A stretch of 60,376 nt of DNA from Planctomycetota bacterium (GTDB lineage Bacteria; Planctomycetota; Phycisphaerae; Sedimentisphaerales; Anaerobacaceae): positions 1 through 60,376 of the forward strand of contig VRUK01000004.1 of assembly GCA_019456195.1 (NCBI GenBank), in the 5' to 3' direction. A program made the position numbers and the translations under genes. Below are positions 36,958 to 43,892 of the stretch, in pieces; position 1 is the stretch's first letter; the number at the start of each line of letters is the position of its first letter. Below the pieces are notes generated by a model that was not told where the DNA came from, searched no databases, and saw nothing but the letters and a program-made list of their open reading frames with translations.

Positions 36958-37011
36958 CGGGGTGATAGGATTCGAACCTGCGGCCTCCTGCTCCCAAAGC
37001 AGGCGCTGCCA
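36958..37011 (-). pseudogene. Truncated tRNA-Pro(UGG), 3' part
   Basis: Read on the minus strand this is the D-loop-to-acceptor part of a tRNA: the anticodon stem CCTGC/GCAGG with loop TTTGGGA (anticodon UGG, G at 37 as in tRNA-Pro), a five-base variable region, T arm GCAGG-TTCGAAT-CCTAT and the 3' acceptor strand CACCCCG. The 5' acceptor strand (CGGGGTG) and the 5' half of the D arm are absent upstream. The T stem has a C-A mismatch, and the D arm appears two bases short. It cannot fold as a functional tRNA. This is the form left by site-specific integration at a tRNA 3' end. Confidence 0.72.
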
Positions 37012-37473
37012 TCATAAGTGCTTGTCTCACATTCTTTTATGGTCGTTATTATTCATTAAATAATGATTACATACAGGTTGAACACTGAGATCATATTGGT
37101 TGTAAACGAACCATATTGCGTTTACTCGACTGTTAACGTGTCGTGGGTGTAAGCTTTAGTGTCCTAAGTTTCTATATTGCTCTAAAAAAGGGGGCCTATT
37201 CCGAATTAATCATTACGTGCCCCGAGTTATACAAATCTGCTATCTCTACTTCACAATTGATTGCTACTTGCAATTTACGTATCATCTGCAATGTGACGGT
37301 AAAAGATTAACAATCCTTTGGCTTGCTCTGCTTAGATACCCGATTTCACTTGAATTAGCACAAAACTTAGCTTATTCTTTTTGGTTGAAACGGATATCGT
37401 GGCCCATATGTGGTTATGTCATTACTGCGGTCCGAAAAGTAATTTCTTCTAATGTCTAAAACGAGAAGTTTAG

Positions 37474-38607
37474 ATGAAGCTATTCGTCCCTAAAGAGAAT
37501 GATCCAGCAGAAACTCGGTCTCCATTGCTCCCAATAGATGCCGGTAAATTGACAGGACTCGGGGCAGACGTCGAGGTGGAAGCTGGAGTTGGAAAATCTA
37601 TCAACATTTTGGACGAAGCGTACAAGAAAGCCGGGATACAGATTTCCAGCGACCGTGTAGCGTCGATGTCCAGCGCTGATATGGTGTTACGCATGAGCCT
37701 GCCCGCCGGTGAGGATATCCAGCATCTCCGCGAAGGGTGTATCCATGTAAGCTGCATGGATCCCTTCAACAATGCCGACTTGGTTAAGGAAATCGCCTCC
37801 AGAAATATTAGTGCAATCAGCCTGGAGATGATTCCGCGCACGACCATTGCGCAAAAAATGGATGTGTTGAGTTCGCAGGCCAATCTGGCAGGTTATGTTG
37901 CCGTTGTTTTGAGTGCCGAACGTCAGCAAAAAATCTTTCCGATGATGATGACGGCTGCCGGTACTATTCCACCGGCCCGAGTATTTGTTATCGGCGCCGG
38001 TGTAGCCGGGTTGCAGGCAATTGCCACGGCCAAACGTTTGGGTGCGCGAGTCGATGCCTTCGATGTGCGTCCGGAAGCACAGGAGCAGATTCTGTCATTG
38101 GGCGCCAAACCGCTCAGCGTGGATCTCGGGGAAACAGAAAAAACGAAAGATGGTTACGCCAAACAGCTCACGGATGAACAGCTTCGGAAACAGCGTGAAG
38201 CTATGGCAAAACAATGCGCCCGGTCGGATGTTGTTATCACAACAGCCAGGGTATTCGGAAGAAAAGCACCGCTGATTGTCACAAATGAGATGCTGGATAG
38301 CATGAAGCCCGGCAGCCTGGTGATAGACCTTGCAGTGGAGACCGGTGGTAACGTGGAATCGTCTGAGTTTGGCAGGGAGGTCGAACGTAAAGGTGTGACG
38401 ATCATCGGACAACCGGAACTGCAGCGTCAGGTTCCGGTGCCGGCCAGCCAGATGTTTTCGAGCAACCTGTACAATTTCCTGGAGCACTTCTGGGACAAAG
38501 AGATGAAAAACTTTGTACTCAACCGAGATGACGAGATCATCCAGGGTTGCCTCGTTACCCACGAAGGCGAGATTGTTAATCCGGTTATTAAAGCAGCTAT
38601 TGGATAA
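37474..38607 (+). CDS. pntAA: NAD(P) transhydrogenase subunit alpha part 1
   Basis: This is 377 residues, the NAD(H)-binding dI domain of proton-translocating transhydrogenase. The AlaDH/PNT N-terminal domain is MKLFVPKENDPAETRSPLLP, and the Rossmann segment is VIGAGVAGLQAIATAKRLGARVDAFDVR. The late RQVPVPASQMFSSNLYNFL matches the family. The alpha subunit is split, as in Rhodospirillum rubrum, rather than fused as in E. coli. The complex makes NADPH from NADH using the proton gradient at the membrane. It starts the three-gene pnt operon right after the tRNA remnant. Confidence 0.95.
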   Translation: MKLFVPKENDPAETRSPLLPIDAGKLTGLGADVEVEAGVGKSINILDEAYKKAGIQISSDRVASMSSADMVLRMSLPAGEDIQHLREGCIHVSCMDPFNNADLVKEIASRNISAISLEMIPRTTIAQKMDVLSSQANLAGYVAVVLSAERQQKIFPMMMTAAGTIPPARVFVIGAGVAGLQAIATAKRLGARVDAFDVRPEAQEQILSLGAKPLSVDLGETEKTKDGYAKQLTDEQLRKQREAMAKQCARSDVVITTARVFGRKAPLIVTNEMLDSMKPGSLVIDLAVETGGNVESSEFGREVERKGVTIIGQPELQRQVPVPASQMFSSNLYNFLEHFWDKEMKNFVLNRDDEIIQGCLVTHEGEIVNPVIKAAIG

Positions 38608-38618
38608 AGGAGACCGTT

Positions 38619-38930
38619 ATGGATTTAAATCCCTCGACGATGCCATTGTTGTTCTTTGTATTTGTGCTGGCAATGCTCCTGGGCACTGAGCTGATTAGAA
38701 AAGTCCCTTCACAACTGCATACACCGCTGATGTCGGGTTCGAACGCCATCTCAGGAATAAGCATCGTCGGAGCGCTTATTGCCGCAGGTCGCCAGGACAG
38801 TGGAACGGCTGTAACAATACTCGCGACACTGGCAGTAGCATTCGCGATGATTAATGTTGTTGGAGGATACCTTGTCACCGACCGCATGCTGAAGATGTTT
38901 AAGGGTAAAGACAGGAAGGGGGGCAGGTAG
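38619..38930 (+). CDS. pntAB: NAD(P) transhydrogenase subunit alpha part 2 (membrane)
   Basis: This is 103 residues with three hydrophobic helices, the dII alpha part that forms the proton channel with PntB. The family pattern is LLGTELIRKVPSQLHTPLMSGSNAISGI with later VVGGYLVTDRMLKMF. An AAGGAGA site precedes the ATG. Its stop overlaps pntB. Confidence 0.95.
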   Translation: MDLNPSTMPLLFFVFVLAMLLGTELIRKVPSQLHTPLMSGSNAISGISIVGALIAAGRQDSGTAVTILATLAVAFAMINVVGGYLVTDRMLKMFKGKDRKGGR

Positions 38931-40342
38931 TGAATCCTGAATTCCTCAGAGGCCTTTGCTATATCGCAGCATCAATTCTCTTCGTATTCGGTCTGAAGAT
39001 GCTGAGTTCACCGACCACCGCCCGGAAAGGGAACATAATCTCCTCCATCGGTATGCTTATAGCTATTTTAACTGCGCTCACAGCGATGACAGAGATTAAA
39101 TGGATATGGATCATTTCCGGTGCCTGCATCGGTTCGGCCGTTGGTGTATTGGCAGCACAATTAGTAAAGATGACCTCCATGCCGCAAATGGTCAGCTTGT
39201 TCAATGGTTTCGGTGGTCTGGCCAGTTTATTAGTCGGCTGGTCGGAATTTCACGGGAAATGGGCTACTAACGATGCGATTAACCTTTTCACCATAGTCGC
39301 GATTCTCCTCACGATTCTAACTGGCGGAGTCACGTTTTCAGGCAGTCTTGTGGCATACGGAAAACTTTCTGGAACAATAACCGGCAAGCCAGTGCTGTAT
39401 AAGGGACGAAATATCATCAATGCGGTCATAATGATTACGGTTGTGGTTTTGGGAATATTATTCTGCATCCAAAAACTTGATCAACTTGATACGGCCGGAC
39501 TTAGAAACATATACATCCTGTTGACCAGTATTATTATACTAACATTGATAATAGGTGTTCTTGCCACCATCGGCATCGGGGGTGCCGACATGCCCGTTAT
39601 CATTTGTTTGCTGAATAGCTATTCCGGCCTGGCTGCATGTGCAGCCGGATTTGTCATTAATAACAACGTTATGATTGTAGCCGGTTCACTGGTCGGAGCT
39701 TCCGGCATCATCCTTACTAACATTATGTGTAAGTCCATGAATCGTTCGCTCGCAAACGTCTTGTTCAGTGGCTTCGGGTCAGCTACCTCGACCGGGAGCG
39801 GTGCATATCAAGGCGAAGTAAAATCATTGAGTGTTGAAGACGCCTACTTGATCCTTGAGGCGGCGCACAATGTGGTCTTCGTGCCGGGGTACGGTATGGC
39901 CGCAGCTCAGGCTCAGCATGTGGTTCGGGAACTCGGGGAACTACTGGCAGCCAATGGGGCAGAGGTGAAATACTGCATCCATCCGGTCGCCGGACGGATG
40001 CCGGGACACATGAATGTGTTGTTGGCCGAAGCGAACGTCCCATACGAATTGCTCGTTGAGCCCCAGGATGTGAATCCGACTATGGAGATTGTGGATGTGG
40101 CTGTTGTCATCGGGGCAAACGATGTTGTTAATCCGGCGGCAAGAGAGGACAAGAGCAGCCCACTCTGGGGCATGCCGATTATCGATGTGGATCATGCCCG
40201 CACCTGTATTGTCCTGAAACGGTCGATGAATCCTGGATTTGCCGGTGTTAACAACCCGCTGTTTTTCAAAGAAAACACTCGGATGCTGTTCGGTGATGCA
40301 AAAGCATCGATCGCATCTTTGGTATCCGAGTTTAGAAGTTAA
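38930..40342 (+). CDS. pntB: NAD(P) transhydrogenase subunit beta
   Basis: This is 470 residues: eight to nine membrane helices (dII beta) and then the NADP(H)-binding dIII domain. dIII carries VVFVPGYGMAAAQAQHVV, HPVAGRMPGHMNVLLAEA and VVIGANDVVNPAA, with the GYGMAxAQ fingerprint intact. The start is GTG 38930, overlapping the pntAB stop. It ends four bases before the convergent alpha-hydroxy-acid dehydrogenase gene. Confidence 0.96.
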   Translation: MNPEFLRGLCYIAASILFVFGLKMLSSPTTARKGNIISSIGMLIAILTALTAMTEIKWIWIISGACIGSAVGVLAAQLVKMTSMPQMVSLFNGFGGLASLLVGWSEFHGKWATNDAINLFTIVAILLTILTGGVTFSGSLVAYGKLSGTITGKPVLYKGRNIINAVIMITVVVLGILFCIQKLDQLDTAGLRNIYILLTSIIILTLIIGVLATIGIGGADMPVIICLLNSYSGLAACAAGFVINNNVMIVAGSLVGASGIILTNIMCKSMNRSLANVLFSGFGSATSTGSGAYQGEVKSLSVEDAYLILEAAHNVVFVPGYGMAAAQAQHVVRELGELLAANGAEVKYCIHPVAGRMPGHMNVLLAEANVPYELLVEPQDVNPTMEIVDVAVVIGANDVVNPAAREDKSSPLWGMPIIDVDHARTCIVLKRSMNPGFAGVNNPLFFKENTRMLFGDAKASIASLVSEFRS

Positions 40343-40346
40343 AACT

Positions 40347-41441
40347 TCAATCTTCCACCACTTGCGATTCCTCGGGCTGTCTCCTGAGTACAATGTCGGA
40401 GGATATCTCTGAAAGCGATTTACAGCCTGTCATGAGCATGGCTCTTGTGAGGGTCTTTTGTAAGTACTCCATCTGCAATCGCACACCTTCACTGCCCGCA
40501 CCGACGGCTGCGCGGACAATGTCTCGCCCAACGAGCACAGCCTTGGCGCCCAGGGCCAGCATCTTAAGCACATCATAGCCGGTCCGAATCCCGCCGTCTG
40601 CTAATAGCATCACATTACTTGCCGCGGCAGCCTTGACGATTTCCTCAAGGATATCAGCCGTGCCCGGTGTGGAATCGAGCACTCGCCCGCCGTGGTTTGA
40701 GACTACGATTGCCGCAACACCCGCCCCGGCAGCCAGTACCGCATCCTTAGCGCACATGATCCCCTTGACCACCACGGGTAAAGAAGTCGATGTTACAAGC
40801 TCACGGATGTCGGCCTGAGATTTCCTGAACACTTTCTGATTGTGTTTGCGCATCATATATGAGCCGCATCCATCAATATCCACGCCGACCGCCGATACGC
40901 CGCGCTGTTCGGCCTTCTTGAAAAATCTGATTATCTCCTGCTGGGTCCTCGGTTTGATGATTTTGACCCCGCCATTATTACCCTGAGCAATCGCATCGAG
41001 ACCGGGGCTTTCATCGATGGAATATGTGTATGTATCACCTCGCCAGGCTATTGTGCCGGCTTCGTTGCAGCCCTGTACCGTGGCTTGGCAGAACTCTCGT
41101 TCCGTGATGACCTTTTCTCCGCCGAATGAATTAACACCGGCGACCGATGCGGCCATGATCGGCATGGATAGTTGCTTTCCAAAGCATGAAAATGTCGTAT
41201 CCGGCTCAAAGTGCTCACTAATCAATTTCGTTTTCAGTCGCAATTTCCGCAGGGCTAGCCAATTGTTGTGGAAGGAGGCGCCGCTGCCCATTCCTCCAAT
41301 GCCGAGAGGCCGGCCATAGTGCTGACCCTGACAGAAGCGGGAGGGTGCACCGTTACAGTCCTTGTACACCATGCAGAAGCCTTTGAGCTTTTCTTTTGCC
41401 CGCGCCCGAACATCTTCGAGAGTTAAACCTTCTGTGGACAT
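40347..41441 (-). CDS. FMN-dependent alpha-hydroxy-acid dehydrogenase/oxidase family protein
   Basis: This is a 364-residue TIM barrel of the FMN_dh family (lactate dehydrogenase LldD, glycolate oxidase, lactate oxidase). The catalytic His/Arg block is IVVSNHGGRVLDSTPGTADIL, the FMN phosphate region is LLADGGIRTGYDVLKMLALGAKAVLVGRDI, and VVVKGIM provides the flavin lysine. The N-terminus has a cysteine-bearing stretch (CMVYKDCNGAPSRFC) unlike that of classical oxidases, more like proteins of anaerobes annotated simply as alpha-hydroxy-acid oxidizing. It is 11 bp downstream of citrate synthase, so it is likely transcribed with the TCA genes. Substrate (lactate, malate or another acid) unknown. 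Confidence 0.85.
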   Translation of the reverse strand: MSTEGLTLEDVRARAKEKLKGFCMVYKDCNGAPSRFCQGQHYGRPLGIGGMGSGASFHNNWLALRKLRLKTKLISEHFEPDTTFSCFGKQLSMPIMAASVAGVNSFGGEKVITEREFCQATVQGCNEAGTIAWRGDTYTYSIDESPGLDAIAQGNNGGVKIIKPRTQQEIIRFFKKAEQRGVSAVGVDIDGCGSYMMRKHNQKVFRKSQADIRELVTSTSLPVVVKGIMCAKDAVLAAGAGVAAIVVSNHGGRVLDSTPGTADILEEIVKAAAASNVMLLADGGIRTGYDVLKMLALGAKAVLVGRDIVRAAVGAGSEGVRLQMEYLQKTLTRAMLMTGCKSLSEISSDIVLRRQPEESQVVED

Positions 41442-41452
41442 AGCTTTATTCC

Positions 41453-42634
41453 TTAGGCGTTATTCTCTGTCACGGAAGAATCTGTATTACTCGTCCTGTT
41501 TTCGATAGGTACATATGGTCTGGGGTCCGGACCTGTGAATAGCGCCTTCGGCCGAAATATCCTATTGTCCTTGCGCTGTTCGAGAATATGTGCGAGCCAC
41601 CCCGCACTCCTCGCCGCAGCAAAGATAGGCGTGAACAAATACCTGGGGATTCCAAGTATGGTGTAAACCGCACCTGAGAAAAAATCAACGTTAGGGTACA
41701 CTGGCTTGCCTTTCTTACCCATGTGGTCACCGAAACTTTTTTCGAGTTGTTTGAGGAATTCGCAGAGTTTATGGTCACCTATCTTTTCCGATAGTTCCTC
41801 GAGAAATCGCTCCATAACTGTCGCCCGTGGATCTTTCGCTTTGTAAACGCGGTGCCCCATACCCATTACCTTACGATGTTCGCTCAGGGCCTTGTCGAGC
41901 CATGGTTCAATATTTTCCTTAGATCCTATCTCATCGACCATATTCATAACTCGCTCGTTTGCTCCACCGTGCAGAAAACCAGCCAAAGCCCCGATTGCTG
42001 CAGAAATACTGCAGTAGCAGGTGGAATAGGTTGAGGCTACGACCCGGGCGGTAAATGTGGAAGCATTGAAGCCGTGCTCGGCATGCAATAGCAGGCATGC
42101 GTCAAAAATGCGACCTTCTTCAACTGGTGGCTCCTGGCCCCTGAGCAAATAAAGGAAGTTCGCGCCCGGCGAAAGATCAGGCCGAGATTCAAGATAGGCC
42201 TTGCCTTCCTTGAACCGCTGATAAGTGGCGAGCACTGTGGGTATCTGAGAAATCTGGTGCAGTGTCTGCCGACAGTTGCACGTGGCTGAATGTTGGATCT
42301 TATGTTCAACAGTGCTGCTCAGATATGAGATGACCGATTGCAGCAATTCCATGGGTGATCCTGCAGACGGGAAATGACGAATCATGTCCTGAATTGCCGG
42401 CGGCAAGTCTCGGCATCGACGGCAGCGAGCAGTAAACTCCTCCAACTTTGCTTTCGAAGGCAAAGCTTCATATAGCAGCAGGTAGGTTGTTTCTTCAAAC
42501 GAAGAGTGTTGAGCCAGTTCCTCGATTGAATACCCTCGATAATAGAGTTTTCCACTAAGGCCGTCAATTTGACAAACCTCGGACTCGGCGGCTATAACAC
42601 CCTCAAGTCCTTTGGCATAGTTTGTCTCTGTCAT
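41453..42634 (-). CDS. gltA: Citrate synthase
   Basis: This is 393 residues, type I short form. It begins GLEGVIAAESEVCQIDGLSGKLYYRGYSIEELA, has catalytic histidines in HAEHGFNASTF and in GMGHRVYKAKDPRA, and an active-site Asp in the NVDFFSGAV region. It condenses acetyl-CoA with oxaloacetate. It lies between sucB (106 bp) and the FMN enzyme (11 bp). Confidence 0.96.
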   Translation of the reverse strand: MTETNYAKGLEGVIAAESEVCQIDGLSGKLYYRGYSIEELAQHSSFEETTYLLLYEALPSKAKLEEFTARCRRCRDLPPAIQDMIRHFPSAGSPMELLQSVISYLSSTVEHKIQHSATCNCRQTLHQISQIPTVLATYQRFKEGKAYLESRPDLSPGANFLYLLRGQEPPVEEGRIFDACLLLHAEHGFNASTFTARVVASTYSTCYCSISAAIGALAGFLHGGANERVMNMVDEIGSKENIEPWLDKALSEHRKVMGMGHRVYKAKDPRATVMERFLEELSEKIGDHKLCEFLKQLEKSFGDHMGKKGKPVYPNVDFFSGAVYTILGIPRYLFTPIFAAARSAGWLAHILEQRKDNRIFRPKALFTGPDPRPYVPIENRTSNTDSSVTENNA

Positions 42635-42740
42635 AGATTCTTCTTTCTATCTGTCGATACTCTTTTAAATATTTCGAACTGCAATAACTGCCTCGTCTAT
42701 TTCCCTTTCAACGATTTCAGGATACTGGAATCGGCTTGGG

Positions 42741-43892
42741 CTACAATTCCAGAAGCAGCTTATCCGGATCCTCGATAAATTCCTTTACTCTTGTCAGAAA
42801 ACTGACGGCTTCACGCCCGTCGATAACTCGATGGTCGTATGTCAGGGCCACGTACATCATAGGACGCGCGATAATCTTCTCATCGATAACGACCGGCCGT
42901 TTCTTTATCGCGTGCATGCCAAGAATCGCCGTCTGCGGATAGGCCGGAATCGGTGTCGAAAGCAACGACCCGAATACACCGCCGTTGGTAATTGTGAAGG
43001 TTCCGCCGGCCAGTTCATCAGGCATTAGTTTTTTCTCTCCGGCACGTTGGGCCATGGATGCGATTGTGGTCTCAATTTCGGCGAAGTGACGCGTGTCGGC
43101 ATCGCGTATGACCGGCACGAGAAGACCCTTATCGATGGACATAGCCACGCCGATATCATAAAAATATTTGTAAATGATGTCGTTGCCTTCAAGTTGCGTA
43201 TTGACGGACGGAAAGTCCTTCAGTGCCTGACAGCAAGCCTTAACAAAGAACGACATGAAACCGATCTTGATTCCGTGCTCCTTTAAGAACTGGGCTTTGT
43301 ATTGGGTACGGATATCAATTACCTTTTGCATGTCAATTTCGTTGAACGTGGTCAGATAGGCCGTAGTCTGTTTGGCCTGAACCAGGCGTTCGGCCGTCTT
43401 TCTTCGAATTGTGGACATGGGAATCCGTTCAGTACGCTGCTTCCCGGCCACCTGCTTTTTTGGGGCTACTACCCAGGGCATGGGAGAAGATGCTGCTTCA
43501 TGTGGTTTAGCTTCTGTGTCCTGGATCGTTTTGGGATCGATTTTGTGTTCGGTGACGGCCTGTATATTTGTAGGGGGGGTAACAGGTGTATCGCTCTTTT
43601 TATCTGCGGCAGTCGAAGGCTCTTCCACTGTTGACGCCGAAGACTGTGCCCCATCATCATCCTGACCCAGCATACCTACGGTTTGCCCGATAGATACCTC
43701 CGTTCCCTCCGCTACCAGTATTTCAAGCGTCCCGGCGCCGGGTGACGGAATCTCGAGTACCGCTTTGTCGGTTTCCAATTCAAAGAGCATGTCTCCTTCT
43801 GCCACCTGATCGCCGTTATTCTTGAGCCAGGAAACCACAACACCAGTGGTGATTGATTCACCGACCGATGGTACGTTAATCTCGTTTTTCAT
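42741..43892 (-). CDS. sucB: 2-oxoglutarate dehydrogenase E2 (dihydrolipoyl succinyltransferase)
   Basis: This is 383 residues. The lipoyl domain has K43 in ELETDKAVLEIPSP, and the C-terminal acyltransferase domain has H354 and D358 in DHRVIDGREAVSFL. Between them, the peripheral-subunit-binding domain that normally holds E3 is unusually weak: a fragment (VTEHKIDPKTIQDTEAK) resembles it but the conserved GTGxxGRxTKxDV stretch is missing. Its ATG overlaps the sucA stop (ATGA). It hands succinyl groups to CoA in the 2-oxoglutarate dehydrogenase complex. No E3 (lpd) is in the window. Confidence 0.94.
   Translation of the reverse strand: MKNEINVPSVGESITTGVVVSWLKNNGDQVAEGDMLFELETDKAVLEIPSPGAGTLEILVAEGTEVSIGQTVGMLGQDDDGAQSSASTVEEPSTAADKKSDTPVTPPTNIQAVTEHKIDPKTIQDTEAKPHEAASSPMPWVVAPKKQVAGKQRTERIPMSTIRRKTAERLVQAKQTTAYLTTFNEIDMQKVIDIRTQYKAQFLKEHGIKIGFMSFFVKACCQALKDFPSVNTQLEGNDIIYKYFYDIGVAMSIDKGLLVPVIRDADTRHFAEIETTIASMAQRAGEKKLMPDELAGGTFTITNGGVFGSLLSTPIPAYPQTAILGMHAIKKRPVVIDEKIIARPMMYVALTYDHRVIDGREAVSFLTRVKEFIEDPDKLLLEL

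Larger units (their letters stand above)
36869..37473. other. Intergenic region with tRNA remnant
   Basis: This ~600-base stretch separates the ATPase-linked genes from the transhydrogenase operon. It holds an 8-bp A/T hairpin (36895-36924), a TGGAAAACG tandem at 36951-36966 and the tRNA-Pro fragment (next entry). The rest, 37013-37473, shows no recognisable protein; an 80-codon frame at 37217-37459 has no homology that I can name and is unlikely to be a gene. Confidence 0.6.

Noticed and set aside
37217..37459. 80-codon frame with GTG start between the tRNA remnant and pntAA
   Set aside because: No ribosome site, no recognisable family, atypical composition; more likely non-coding or gene debris.
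40335..40348. GAAGTT/AACTTC palindrome spanning the stop codons of pntB and the convergent FMN enzyme
   Set aside because: Centre too short for a stable hairpin and no T-run; overlaps coding sequence. Not called a terminator.
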